Shown: positions 29,537 to 38,367, counted from the first letter of the stretch. The stretch is DNA of 64,000 bases from Saccharothrix sp. NRRL B-16314 (GCF_000716595.1 NZ_JNXC01000033.1:22907-86906), one strand, 5' to 3'. The notes: generated from the sequence alone by a model not told the origin. Numbers and translations: made by a program.

Positions 29537-30721
29537 GTGACCGTCAGCACGCGTCACGCCAGGGGGCAGGCGCTCGCCGTCACCGCCGGGGTGATGGCCT
29601 CGAACGCCTCCGGGTACCTGCTGACCGTCGTCGCGGCCCGCGCATTGCTGCCCGCGGCGTTCGGTGAACTGGGTGCGTTGATGGCGGTGCTGTTGGTGGG
29701 TGCGGTGCCCGCCATGGGGGTGCAGACCGTGGTGGCGTTGCGGGTCGCCGGTCATCCCGATGACTCCCGCGCACCGCTGGTCGGTCTCGGGCTCGCGGTC
29801 GCGTCGGTCGTCGCGGTGCTCGCCGGGATCGCGGTGCCGGTGGTCGTCGGGGTGCTGCGGGTGGACGACGTGCTCGCGGTGGTGTGGCTGGCGTGTGCCA
29901 TCGGGCCGCTGACGCTCAACGGTCTGTGGCACGGGTTGCTGCAGGGGCGTCGGCGGTTCGCGGTGTTCGGTGCCTTCGTCGCCACCGAGGCGGGGCTGAG
30001 GGTCGGCGGCGCGTTGGCGGGGCTGGTGATCTCGCGGTCCACGACCGGCACGGTGGCCGGTGTCGCGGCGGGCACGGCGGTGTCGGCGGTCGTGGGCTGG
30101 GTCGTGTGCGGACGGCCGCTGCCCGCCCGGTTCCCCCTCGCCCGCCTGCGGGAGATCGGACACGCGGTCCAGGCGCTGCTGGCGATGGTGGTGCTGGTGA
30201 ACCTCGACCTCGTGCTGGCCCGGCACGCGCTGCCGGTCGCGTCGGGGGAGTACGCGGTCGGAGCGGTGCTCACCAAGATCGCGTACTGGCTGCCGAACGC
30301 GGTCGCCGTCATGGTCCTGCCGCGGCTGGCCGGCGCCGGTCGTGGGCGTGCGGTGGGGGGCGCGTTGGCGGTGTGCGCGGCGCTGGACGGCGTGGTGGTG
30401 CTCGGTGCAGTCCTGTTCGGACCGCAGGCGCTGCTGCTGATCGGTGGACAGTCCTATGCGTTCAGCGTGCTGTCGCTGTGGCCGTTCGCCGTGGTCGGGT
30501 CGCTGCTGTCGCTGGCGCAGATCCTGTTGTTCGCCCGGATCGCGGGGCACGACCGGCGGGCCACCCTCCTGACGTGGCTCGCCGTCGCGGTGGAGACCGG
30601 GCTGGTCCTGTTGTGGCTGAACGACTCCCCGCTCGAGGTGGTGAGCGCCGCCGTGGTCGCGACCGGGCTGCTGGTGCTGGCCGGCGCGGCCGTCGAAGTC
30701 AGGCATGGTCGAACCACCTGA
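29537..30721 (+). CDS. Polysaccharide/oligosaccharide flippase-like membrane protein
   Basis: 394 aa with about 11-12 transmembrane helices of the Wzx/MATE-like type (GYLLTVVAARALLPAAFGELGALMA is diagnostic). NLDLVLARHALPVASGEYAVG in the second half is also typical. It may export lipid-linked glycan precursors. GTG at 29537 follows AGAGGAG. It is convergent with, and overlaps by 23 bp, the aftD-like gene, and is divergent from the gene at 29471 with only 65 bp for both promoters. Confidence 0.88.
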   Translation: MTVSTRHARGQALAVTAGVMASNASGYLLTVVAARALLPAAFGELGALMAVLLVGAVPAMGVQTVVALRVAGHPDDSRAPLVGLGLAVASVVAVLAGIAVPVVVGVLRVDDVLAVVWLACAIGPLTLNGLWHGLLQGRRRFAVFGAFVATEAGLRVGGALAGLVISRSTTGTVAGVAAGTAVSAVVGWVVCGRPLPARFPLARLREIGHAVQALLAMVVLVNLDLVLARHALPVASGEYAVGAVLTKIAYWLPNAVAVMVLPRLAGAGRGRAVGGALAVCAALDGVVVLGAVLFGPQALLLIGGQSYAFSVLSLWPFAVVGSLLSLAQILLFARIAGHDRRATLLTWLAVAVETGLVLLWLNDSPLEVVSAAVVATGLLVLAGAAVEVRHGRTT

Positions 30722-33700
30722 TCCTGGCCGACACCACCGCGGCCAGTGCCACCAGCACCGCCGCCTGGGCCGCCGTGCCGTAAGCCCAGTCCTGCCCGTG
30801 GCCCGACACCCGACCGGTCACGCTGACACCGGTCGCCACCGCCACGCCACCGAACGCGAGCGCCATCGACACCGCCCGCCGACGTCGCGGCGCGAGGCTG
30901 CGCAGGAACAGGCACGCCAACAACGCCACCAGTCCCGCCATCCCGCCCAGCACGACGAGCAGCGCGGTCACCACCCACGGCACCCACCGACCGCCGGCCG
31001 GCGCGGTGACGCGCTCGACCTGCGGTGCTGCGCCCGCCGTGACCCGGACGCGCCGACGTGCCGGCAGCAGGGTCGCGCCCAGCAACAGCACCACGGCGAA
31101 GGCTCCGATCAGCAGCCTGGTCCGGTACGACCGGTCCGGGTGGAACTCGAGCACCACCGTCACCGCGCCCGCCGGCAGCCGCCACGCCTGCTGCCACCCG
31201 TCGACCCGCGTCCTGGGCAACGGCTGACCGGCCACGGTCGCCACCCAGCCGTCGTTGGCGTTCTCCGGCACGGCGAGCACCGCGGCCGGCCCGTCCGCCA
31301 CCCGCACCCGCCGGTGCGCCGAGGTCCACTCCACCACCTCGACCGCCCGCGCCCGCGGTGCCGGGGCGGGTGGGCCGGCCGGGCGCAACCACACGTCCTG
31401 CACCAGGAAGTCGGCCGTGCGCCCGGTCCGCAGCTCGTGCTCACCCGCGTTCAACTCCAGGCCTTCGGCCAGGTCCGGGCAGGTGACCAGGGGCAGCGAG
31501 CGGTGCTCGACCACGTCGCGGACCGTGCCGGACACCGACGTGTCGTAGGCGATCCCGTCCACGCGCAGCTCCGGACCACGTCCGCACGGCACCGTCACCG
31601 GTGTGTCCTGCCGGATGGCCGGCAGCTCGACGCCGTCGAGGGTCAGTTCGGTGATGCCGGGCGCTCCCGGGGAGCCCGGCGCGACCCGTGTCACCGCGAT
31701 CTCCAGGCGATCGGTCGTGCCGGAGAACGAGACCGCGCCGTCCGGCCCCACCTCCCGTCGCACCGTGCCCGCCGCCGTCGTGATGTCCACTTCGGACGGT
31801 GTGCTCGCGCCCGAACCGGCCGCGGTCGCCAGCCGGATGCCGGTGACGGGCCGAGGTCGGTCCCAGGCCAACCGCAGCACCGGCCGCTGGTCGGTGTGGT
31901 CGGCGATCCACGTCGTGGCGGGATTGCCGTCCACCGATCCGAGCGCTGACGCACCCGGATCGCCGGCCAGCTGGGTGGACGCCGCCACGGTCAGCCCCGG
32001 CAGCACCAGCGGGGGAGACGCGCCACCGGCCGGCAGCACGGTGCCAGCGACGGCGTAGGTCGCGGGCGTCGTCGTGCGGAACAGCCGGTGCAGGCCCTGC
32101 GGCTCCTCGCCGAACCGGGCCAGCGACGCGTCGCACCGCACCACCTCGCCCGCTCGCAGGCACGCGTACCGGGGTTGAGAGCCCCTGGTGAAGGCGAACG
32201 CGGTCCGTTGGCCGGGCTTTGGATCCACGTCGGCGGGGACGCGGAGCGCGCGCTCCGGCGCGACACCGGGCACGCTCAGCTCCGCGATGCCCACGTTGCC
32301 CGTCACCCGTCCGGCCGCCACCGCGAGGACCGTCACCCGGACCCGCCCGGTCAGCCCCGCCACCACGGGGAACCGCTGCCCACCCGATCCGCGGGCCACC
32401 TCGTGCTCGGACTCGCCCGCGTCCGTGGTGATCCGCACCCGGCTCACCGGCCACCCCACCCGCCGGTCGTCCACCACCCGCAGGCCGACCTCGGTCACCA
32501 CGCGCGGGGTGTCCAGCGCGACCTCCAGCCACTGGCCCACCGGGCCGTCCACCGTGGACGACTGCCACGCGGTGTACGGATCGCCGTCCAGGGCGGCGAA
32601 CGGCATCGACGCCAGGTCCGAGCCGCGCACCGAGTCGGCGAACCCGGCCGACGACGACGCGGTGACCCCTCGGACGCCCCGGTGCACCGCGACCGTCCGG
32701 TGCTCCACGCCGTCGAACGGGAGGACGTCCAACGCGGGCCGCACCTGCCGGGCCTGCTCGTCGGCGGTCAGCGTCTGGCCGAGGTTGTCCCGCATCCGGC
32801 CCACGTTGCGCTCCCGGTTGCGCAGACCGTCGGTGACCAGCCAGTCCGCTCCCTCCGGTGCGCCGCCGTCACCGGCCAGCACGGTCGGCCGGCGCGGGTC
32901 GAGCAGGCCGGAGTCCAGCAGCGGCAACAACGACTCGGGACCGCCGCTCACCGTCGCCACGTCCTCCAGCGCGACCGCTGTGGCGCGTGGGACGTCCCGG
33001 TCGACGCGGTAGACCTCCAGTGCGGGCACCTCGTCCAGGCCTGCGTCCACGGCCGCCGTCGACGCGACGTTTGGGCCGAACGTGGCCGCCCTCGTCAGAC
33101 CGGGGGAGCGGGCCAACGACTCGCGCAGCACCGCCACCGGCGGCACGTCGGTGCGTTCGACGTCGTTGCGCAGCAGGAGGAACCGATGCCCGGACCGTGC
33201 CAGGAAGTCCGCCAGGCCCGGCGCGCCACGACCGTCCGCCAGCGCGTCCTCCACGGCGTCCATCAGCCGGGTGTTGCCCTCCGATCCGAGCGGGATCTGG
33301 CTGCGCAACGCCCACGGCGACCGGGCCAGCGACTGCACCGGCTCGTCGATCGGCCGGCCCCAGGTGTACTCGGCGAACCCGGTGCCCGGCACCAGCAGCG
33401 TCCGGCCGTTCGCGTCGGCGTCGGCGTCGGCGAGCCAGGCGGTGGCCTCGTGCCAGTACGCCGGGATCTCGTCCCACCCCGGACCGGGCCGCAGCGTGAG
33501 CAGCCACGCGGGTGCGGCGGCCACCAGCACCAGCACCGCCCCGACCGCCCACCTCGTGCGTGCGTGCCGCCGACGTCCGGGTGCGGCGATGGCGTGGCGC
33601 TGTGGTGGTGGCGCGGTGAGGGCGTGGCACAGCGCCAGCGCCAGTGGCAGACGCAACCCGGGTTCGAACTTGTGCACGTTGCGCAGGGGCGCCAGCGGGC

Positions 33701-34625
33701 CGTCGAGCAGACCGCGCACCGCTTCCGACAGCGGGCTGTCCAACGCGCCGACGTACCCGATGGTCAGCAGCACCGCGCCCGTGATCACGCCCAACGTCAG
33801 GAACAGCCGTTCCGGCAGGCCGGCGCGGGCCAACCCCGCCAGCGCGACCGCCGCCAGCAGACCGGTGGCGGCCATCAGCACCGGGTGGTCGACCAGCAGG
33901 AATCCGGCCGGCCACCACGGCGTGCCCTGGACGACGTACGCGACCCACTGGTTCGTGCCGCGCAACACCTGGAACAGCGAGGTCGGCGAGGTGGTGTTGG
34001 TGGCCGACTCGACGTAGTCCACGAACGGCAGGCTGTACTGGCCGAGCAGCACCAACGGCAGCAGCCACCACGACACCGCCGCCGTCACCGCCGCGCACCA
34101 CCACGCCACCAGCCGCGCGTGCGCCCACGTCCAGCGGCGGGTCAGCAACCACAGGCCCGGCAGGACGAGGGCCATCACCACGACGGCCCCGTTCACGCCG
34201 CCCATGCCCAGTACGGCGACCGCGGACAGGCAGGCGGCCTTGCGCGACCCGAGCCGATGAGCCCCGATGAGCGGCAGCAGCACCCACGGCAACATCACCG
34301 CGGCCAGCGTCTCGGCGGTCAGCGGGCCGATCTCGGTCAGCATCCGCGGTGCCAGCGCGTAGGCCAGGGCGCCGACGTGGCGGGCCGGTTCCGCGCCGAC
34401 GCGCAGCGCCCGCGCCACCATCAGCGCGCCGCCGTAGGCCAGGCACAGCAGCAACGCGCACCACAGTCGCTGCGTCACCCAGGGCGGCAGGCCGGTCAGG
34501 TCTCCGAGCACGAAGAACGGCCCCATGGGGAACAGGTAGCCGTACGCCTGGTTCTGCAACTCCCCGCCGCTGGCCGCCGGGTTCCAGAGGTGCAACGCGC
34601 GGGCCAGGAAGGACAGCGGGTCCAC
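30699..34625 (-). CDS. aftD: AftD-like alpha-(1->3)-arabinofuranosyltransferase
   Basis: At least 1308 aa. The N-terminal third is a GT-C membrane domain (DUF3367): NPAASGGELQNQAYGYLFPMG, LAYALAPRMLTEIGP, and many helices. Two beta-sandwich, F5/8-type carbohydrate-binding domains follow (DPYTAWQSSTVDGPVGQWLEV; GNPATTWIADHTDQRP), then C-terminal helices. In mycobacteria AftD adds alpha-1,3-arabinose to arabinogalactan and lipoarabinomannan. The given start is the first usable codon, GTG at 34625. However, the same frame upstream reads TWIVAGLIALSFLQLPGR and TFDTKLDLVVDPLSFL, the conserved first helix and loop, so the protein must begin further out. No ATG, GTG or TTG is in frame between 34625 and a TGA near 35099. 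Confidence 0.9.
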   Translation of the reverse strand: MDPLSFLARALHLWNPAASGGELQNQAYGYLFPMGPFFVLGDLTGLPPWVTQRLWCALLLCLAYGGALMVARALRVGAEPARHVGALAYALAPRMLTEIGPLTAETLAAVMLPWVLLPLIGAHRLGSRKAACLSAVAVLGMGGVNGAVVVMALVLPGLWLLTRRWTWAHARLVAWWCAAVTAAVSWWLLPLVLLGQYSLPFVDYVESATNTTSPTSLFQVLRGTNQWVAYVVQGTPWWPAGFLLVDHPVLMAATGLLAAVALAGLARAGLPERLFLTLGVITGAVLLTIGYVGALDSPLSEAVRGLLDGPLAPLRNVHKFEPGLRLPLALALCHALTAPPPQRHAIAAPGRRRHARTRWAVGAVLVLVAAAPAWLLTLRPGPGWDEIPAYWHEATAWLADADADANGRTLLVPGTGFAEYTWGRPIDEPVQSLARSPWALRSQIPLGSEGNTRLMDAVEDALADGRGAPGLADFLARSGHRFLLLRNDVERTDVPPVAVLRESLARSPGLTRAATFGPNVASTAAVDAGLDEVPALEVYRVDRDVPRATAVALEDVATVSGGPESLLPLLDSGLLDPRRPTVLAGDGGAPEGADWLVTDGLRNRERNVGRMRDNLGQTLTADEQARQVRPALDVLPFDGVEHRTVAVHRGVRGVTASSSAGFADSVRGSDLASMPFAALDGDPYTAWQSSTVDGPVGQWLEVALDTPRVVTEVGLRVVDDRRVGWPVSRVRITTDAGESEHEVARGSGGQRFPVVAGLTGRVRVTVLAVAAGRVTGNVGIAELSVPGVAPERALRVPADVDPKPGQRTAFAFTRGSQPRYACLRAGEVVRCDASLARFGEEPQGLHRLFRTTTPATYAVAGTVLPAGGASPPLVLPGLTVAASTQLAGDPGASALGSVDGNPATTWIADHTDQRPVLRLAWDRPRPVTGIRLATAAGSGASTPSEVDITTAAGTVRREVGPDGAVSFSGTTDRLEIAVTRVAPGSPGAPGITELTLDGVELPAIRQDTPVTVPCGRGPELRVDGIAYDTSVSGTVRDVVEHRSLPLVTCPDLAEGLELNAGEHELRTGRTADFLVQDVWLRPAGPPAPAPRARAVEVVEWTSAHRRVRVADGPAAVLAVPENANDGWVATVAGQPLPRTRVDGWQQAWRLPAGAVTVVLEFHPDRSYRTRLLIGAFAVVLLLGATLLPARRRVRVTAGAAPQVERVTAPAGGRWVPWVVTALLVVLGGMAGLVALLACLFLRSLAPRRRRAVSMALAFGGVAVATGVSVTGRVSGHGQDWAYGTAAQAAVLVALAAVVSARIRWFDHA

Positions 34626-34719
34626 GACGAGGTCGAGCTTCGTGTCGAACGTGGTGCGGCCGGGCAGTTGCAGGAACGAGAGGGCGATCAGCCCGGCGAC
34701 GATCCACGTCGCAGGAGAC

Positions 34720-34746
34720 CTGTGGACAGCCCGCAGTTGTCCACAG
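34720..34746. repeat. Inverted DnaA-box-like pair
   Basis: CTGTGGACA (34720-34728) and TGTCCACAG (34738-34746) are perfect 9-bp inverted arms around nine bases. The right side includes TTGTCCACA (34737-34745), identical to the actinomycete DnaA box. It is possibly a regulatory site for aftD, possibly chance. Confidence 0.4.
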
Positions 34747-34767
34747 CGCCGACCTGAACGCCCTTTC

Positions 34768-34790
34768 TTGTCGGACCCTCGTGGCAGGAT
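34768..34790 (+). promoter_or_regulatory. Weak PafBC-like promoter match
   Basis: TTGTCGGAC, eight bases, then CAGGAT, against the damage-response consensus TTGTCRGTG-N8-TANNNT. It has the same first nine bases as the better match at 53147. It points toward the repeat region, where no clear gene lies, so its role is uncertain. Confidence 0.3.
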
Positions 34791-34811
34791 CGAATCCAGG
34801 GGTTCCCCCGG

Positions 34812-35021
34812 CGGGGACGCCTGCGAAGCGGTCGGCCGGGCCTGTGGAGCGGTCGGCTGGGATGCCTGTGAGGCGGTTGGCGGGGACGCCGGTGAAGTGG
34901 TCAGCGGGGACGCCGGCGAAGCGGTCGGCTGGGATGACTGCCGAGCGGTCGGCTGGGACGGCTGTGGGGCGGTCGGTGGGGCTGCCTGCGAAGTGGTGGG
35001 CCGTGCCGCCGGAGAGGTCGG
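34812..35021. repeat. Nine-copy 24-bp tandem repeat
   Basis: Degenerate units of 24 bp (two of 21 bp). On the minus strand, in the aftD frame, they read PTASQASP-type octapeptides (PTAPQPSQ, PTARQSSQ, PTASPASP, PTASQASQ). On the plus strand they read AGTPAKRS-type octapeptides. All lengths are multiples of three, so frame is kept. It is either a disordered N-terminal extension of AftD or a minisatellite-like spacer. Confidence 0.65.
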
Positions 35022-35070
35022 CCGGGCCGCCCCGCCCCGCGCGTTCGCCGGCGGCTTCGCGGTCCTGATG

Positions 35071-35838
35071 TCAACGCTCCCCGGAAAGCTTGCGGATCAC
35101 GTACCGCGAAGACACCCAGTGCGTCGCGGGCTCACGCGTGGTCGCGGTGTCGACTACCTCGCCGCCGCTCGCCCGCACCACCGCGCGCAGCCGCGCCGCC
35201 GGCACCGCCGTCATCAACATCGGCGCCGGGTAGCCGAGCAGGACGCGCTGCGCCAGCCGCACGACCGGCCGTGGCGCGACGCGCCACACCATTCCCTTGA
35301 CCGTCCACATCGGACGTGTCGTGCACTGCACGAGCGCCACCGCACCCGGTCTCAGCACCCGCACGAACTCCGCCAGGTACCCGGCCGTCACCCGCCACGG
35401 CAGGTGCTGCAAGACCAGTTCCGAGTACACCAGGTCGAAGCTGCCGCTCGGGAACACGTGCAGGTCCGGCGCCTCGTTCAGCACGAACCGGCACGTCCCG
35501 CCACCGTCCGCGAGCCGCCGCCGGCGGTGGTCCAGGGCACGCGCGGTCTCCAGCATGGGCACCGACACGTCCACCCCGACGACCTCGTCCGCGAACTCCG
35601 CCAACGCCTGCGACAACCGACCCGCACCGCACCCGAAGTCGAGCACCCGTTCCCACCCGGTCGGCAGCCCCAACGCCGCCAGCCACTCGCGGGTCCGCGC
35701 CACGTCCCGACGTCCCTGAGCCAGGAACTCGTCGACGTCCCACCGCCCGCCACGCTTGTCGGGCGCGACGCTCACCGCCCACAGCGGATCACGCGCGCCG
35801 AGCGTGGTCCAGTCCCGGCGAACCTGGTCGAAGTCCAC
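35071..35838 (-). CDS. SAM-dependent methyltransferase
   Basis: 255 aa. The SAM motif is VLDFGCGAGRLSQALAEF, followed by VVGVDVSVPMLETAR (acidic loop), SFDLVYSELVLQHLPW and RVLRPGAVALVQCT. It is a class I methyltransferase of unknown acceptor; the island suggests a glycan or a lipid carrier. I chose GTG at 35838 (VDFDQVRRDW) because GAGAGG lies 5-10 bases before it. The open frame continues to 35925, with a poor leader that would overlap the divergent VWA gene's promoter. Confidence 0.87.
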   Translation of the reverse strand: MDFDQVRRDWTTLGARDPLWAVSVAPDKRGGRWDVDEFLAQGRRDVARTREWLAALGLPTGWERVLDFGCGAGRLSQALAEFADEVVGVDVSVPMLETARALDHRRRRLADGGGTCRFVLNEAPDLHVFPSGSFDLVYSELVLQHLPWRVTAGYLAEFVRVLRPGAVALVQCTTRPMWTVKGMVWRVAPRPVVRLAQRVLLGYPAPMLMTAVPAARLRAVVRASGGEVVDTATTREPATHWVSSRYVIRKLSGER

Positions 35839-35977
35839 TCGCGCCTCTCCCGTGACAGCCCTGCCCGGCAACCTAACGGCGACGGCGTTGGCACTGGTCA
35901 CAGAAGGTTTTGTGCGCGCGGACAAACGGCGGGCGGCTACCGTGCGATCGGCCCTTCACGCCCTCGGGAGGAACGCG

Positions 35978-37519
35978 GTGCGCAGGCCGGCGGTCGTGTT
36001 CGGTGTGCTGCTGCTCCTCGCCGTCACGGCCTGGATCGGCTACCCGCACCTGCGGTTCTCCGCCGCGGACTGCACCCGGACCCTCGACGTCACCGCCGCG
36101 CCCGAGATCGCACCCGTGGTGGAGGGAGCGGCCCGCCGGCTCGCCGACCCGTGCCTGCGCGTCGTGGTGACCGGCGCGGAGTCCGCCCGAACCGGTGACG
36201 CGCTCGCCGATCCGGCCGCGGACCACCCTGACGTGTGGATCCCGGAGTCCACCGTGTGGTTGCAGCGGACCCAGGCCAGGCGGGCGTGGGAACTGCCGGT
36301 GGGCGGCACGTCCATCGCCTCGTCACCGGTCGTGCTCGGCGTGGCCGAGGAGTCGGCCCGCGCGCTCGGCTGGCCCGGTGACCCCCTGACCTGGCCTGAG
36401 GTGCTCGACCTGCGCGTCGGCCTGCCCGACCCGGCGCGTGACCCGACCGGGCTGTCCGCCGTGCTCGGCGTCCGGCAACTCCCCTCGGCGACCGCGACCC
36501 TCCGGCGGCTGTCCGCCGACACCGAGGAACGGGCGGCGGACCTGTTCGCCAGGCTCCGCGGACCTGACCCGCTCGCCGCGTTCCCCGTGTCCGAGCAGGC
36601 CCTGCTGCGGCACGACGGCCTGGTGGCCGCCTACGCCGACCCGCCCGTGCCGCCGCTCGACTACCCGTTCACCGTGATGCCCCGGTCGGGAGAACGGGAC
36701 GCGGCCCGGCGGCTGCTCGCCGAACTCCTCGACGCGAGGACCGCACCGGACCTCGCCGAACACGGCCTCAGGCGGCCGGACGGCACCGCCGGTCCGACGT
36801 CCGGGCGGACCACCGCCGCCACCGTCCCACCCGTCGCCGTGCCCGACACCGACGTCGCCGACGAGATGCTGAACCAGTGGGCGGCGATCAACCTCAGCGG
36901 TCGCCTCCAGATCCTGCTGGACGTGTCCGGGTCGATGGCCCAACCGGTGCCCGGCACCCGCCTGGACCGGATGGCGGTCACGCTCAAGGCCACCGAAGCG
37001 GGCTTCGAACTGGTCAAACCCACCACCAAGGTCGGCATCTCGCTGTTCTCCACGAACCTGGACGGCGACCGCGACCACCGCGAACTGCTGCCCGCGCGGA
37101 CCGTGTCCGAACACCTGGCCGGCGACTCGTTGGCCAAGCTGCGCGCGGTGCGGGCCATCGAGGGCGGCGCGACCGGCCTGTACGACAGCGTGCTCGCCAC
37201 CTACCGCGCGGCGCGGCAGAACTGGGAACCGGGCCGGCTGAACGTGGTCGTGGTGATGACCGACGGCCGCAACGAGGACGCCGACGGCATCACGTCGGAC
37301 ACCCTGTTGGCCGAACTCCGCGCGCTCCAGGACCCGCGCCGCCCGCTGCCGCTGGTAGGCCTCGGCATCGGCCCCGACGCCGACCTGGCCGAGCTGACCG
37401 CGATCGCCACTGCCACGGGAGGCCGGGCGTTCAGCACACCGGACCCGGCGGCGATCGACTCGATCTTCCACGGCGCGTTGAGCGGCATGCTCTGCCAACC
37501 ACCGCTCTGCAAACCCTGA
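35978..37519 (+). CDS. Solute-binding and VWA domain protein, membrane-anchored
   Basis: 513 aa. An N-terminal signal anchor (RRPAVVFGVLLLLAVTAWIG) precedes an extracellular type-2 periplasmic-binding-like domain (about 35-270, DHPDVWIPESTVWLQR). A von Willebrand A domain follows at about 305-505. Its MIDAS motif is intact: ILLDVSGSM (Asp315), GGATGLYDSV (Thr) and MTDGRNEDADG (Asp). A C-terminal CQPPLC pair may be disulfide-linked. The start is GTG at 35978 behind GGGAGGA at 35966-35972; several upstream in-frame codons lack such a site. The role is probably metal-dependent binding of an envelope protein or ligand; the exact function is unknown. Confidence 0.88.
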   Translation: MRRPAVVFGVLLLLAVTAWIGYPHLRFSAADCTRTLDVTAAPEIAPVVEGAARRLADPCLRVVVTGAESARTGDALADPAADHPDVWIPESTVWLQRTQARRAWELPVGGTSIASSPVVLGVAEESARALGWPGDPLTWPEVLDLRVGLPDPARDPTGLSAVLGVRQLPSATATLRRLSADTEERAADLFARLRGPDPLAAFPVSEQALLRHDGLVAAYADPPVPPLDYPFTVMPRSGERDAARRLLAELLDARTAPDLAEHGLRRPDGTAGPTSGRTTAATVPPVAVPDTDVADEMLNQWAAINLSGRLQILLDVSGSMAQPVPGTRLDRMAVTLKATEAGFELVKPTTKVGISLFSTNLDGDRDHRELLPARTVSEHLAGDSLAKLRAVRAIEGGATGLYDSVLATYRAARQNWEPGRLNVVVVMTDGRNEDADGITSDTLLAELRALQDPRRPLPLVGLGIGPDADLAELTAIATATGGRAFSTPDPAAIDSIFHGALSGMLCQPPLCKP

Positions 37520-37560
37520 ATCACATTTCGAGGGGCTGATCGAAAACCATTTCAAGGCCC

Positions 37561-37579
37561 TTTGGTTAGGCTTCCCTCA
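37561..37579. promoter_or_regulatory. Partial IdeR/DtxR-type iron box
   Basis: The 19-mer TTTGGTTAGGCTTCCCTCA agrees at 15 of 19 positions with the consensus TTAGGTTAGGCTAACCTAA; the left half is nearly perfect and the right half is weak. It lies 74 bp upstream of the DUF1540 gene. Iron regulation is inferred. Confidence 0.4.
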
Positions 37580-37652
37580 ATGGTTTCGTGTTGCGGTACC
37601 GGGTGGTCGGTGGCAACGTCGCAGTCCCGGAGCTGATGCCAGAGGAGCGGTT

Positions 37653-37952
37653 ATGGCCACCACGGAAATGCCGGCCGTCAGCGAGTGCACCGTCACGGGT
37701 TGTTCGTACAACCACGATGGTTGTCACGCTTTCGCGATCACCGTCAGCGGTGCCGACGGCGCCGCCGACTGCGGAACGTTCATCCCGCTCGCCCGCAAGG
37801 GCGGCCTGCCGAAGGTCGTCGCGCAGGTCGGGGCGTGCTCGCGCACGGACTGCGTCCACAACAAGGAGTTGGAGTGCACCGCGTCCGGTGTGCGCGTCGG
37901 GCCCGGTCAGGGCGACCACGCGGCCAACTGCCTGACCTACACCAAGGCCTGA
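37653..37952 (+). CDS. DUF1540 double-domain cysteine-rich protein
   Basis: 99 aa with two DUF1540 modules. The first reads SECTVTGCSYNHDGCHAFAITV and the second SRTDCVHNKELECTASGVRV, each with the C-x4-C...C spacing likely to bind a metal; single cysteines in DCGTF and NCLTY complete them. ATG at 37653 follows GAGGAG. Function is unknown. The upstream partial iron box hints at a metal-related role. Confidence 0.9.
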   Translation: MATTEMPAVSECTVTGCSYNHDGCHAFAITVSGADGAADCGTFIPLARKGGLPKVVAQVGACSRTDCVHNKELECTASGVRVGPGQGDHAANCLTYTKA

Positions 37953-38026
37953 CCCGCGCGGCACGGCCAGAACAGGGACGGCCCTCAGCACAGGGGCGGC
38001 CCCGAACCGCGCGACGAGCGGCGCGT

Positions 38027-38064
38027 GCCGGCCGGTCAGCACCCCTCAGAGCTGACCGACCGGC
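38027..38064. terminator. Convergent hairpin terminator
   Basis: GCCGGCCGGTCAGC (38027-38040) pairs with GCTGACCGACCGGC (38051-38064) with one mismatch over a 10-base loop. It lies between the convergent DUF1540 gene and the chorismatase operon, so it may stop transcription from both sides. Confidence 0.55.
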
Positions 38065-38160
38065 TACGTGCCGAACGGCGGTTCGACGCCGTCGGCGATG
38101 GTGCGGCGTGAGCGCCGGCACCACGTTCTTCATCACGGGCCCGCCGAAGCGGGTACTTCG

Positions 38161-38367
38161 TCAGGCGGAACGGCCCGCGGTGAGCGCGCCGCTCAACGCC
38201 CGCAACCGGTAGTCGGTCCGCAGCACCTGTGAGGTCGCCGGCACGTCCACGAGCGTCGCCAGGCCGAAGTCGGCCCGGTCGTAGCCCGCTTCGCCGTCCG
38301 TGACCGTGAGGACGCGGACCAGGCGCGGTTCCGCCAGGACCGACGTGGTCGGGTCGACTCGGTTCAC
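38161..38367 (-). CDS. Small unknown protein coupled to chorismatase
   Basis: 68 aa, MNRVDPTTSVLAEPRLVRVL to LRALSGALTAGRSA. GTG at 38367 overlaps the chorismatase TGA (GTGA), so the gene is the third member of the operon. It has no signal peptide, membrane helix or cysteine. I do not recognise it. It could be a truncated remnant of a longer enzyme or a genuine small partner; the operon ends here at the hairpin. Confidence 0.5.
   Translation of the reverse strand: MNRVDPTTSVLAEPRLVRVLTVTDGEAGYDRADFGLATLVDVPATSQVLRTDYRLRALSGALTAGRSA

Larger units (their letters stand above)
34626..35070. other. 445-bp stretch upstream of aftD: missing N-terminus plus repeats
   Basis: Between the first usable aftD start and the methyltransferase stop at 35071. 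Positions 34626-34710 encode the first aftD helix in frame but lack a normal start codon. Then come a TGTGGACA/TGTCCACA inverted pair, a PafBC-like promoter match reading rightward, and a 24-bp tandem repeat. Both strands are open here. No complete gene can be defined. Confidence 0.55.

Noticed and set aside
34720..34746. Origin of replication
   Set aside because: Only two DnaA-box-like words and no dnaA, dnaN or AT-rich region nearby.
34642..36198. Long plus-strand open frame across the repeat region and methyltransferase
   Set aside because: It covers the antisense of a clear methyltransferase and has no start with a ribosome site; only its repeat part is notable.
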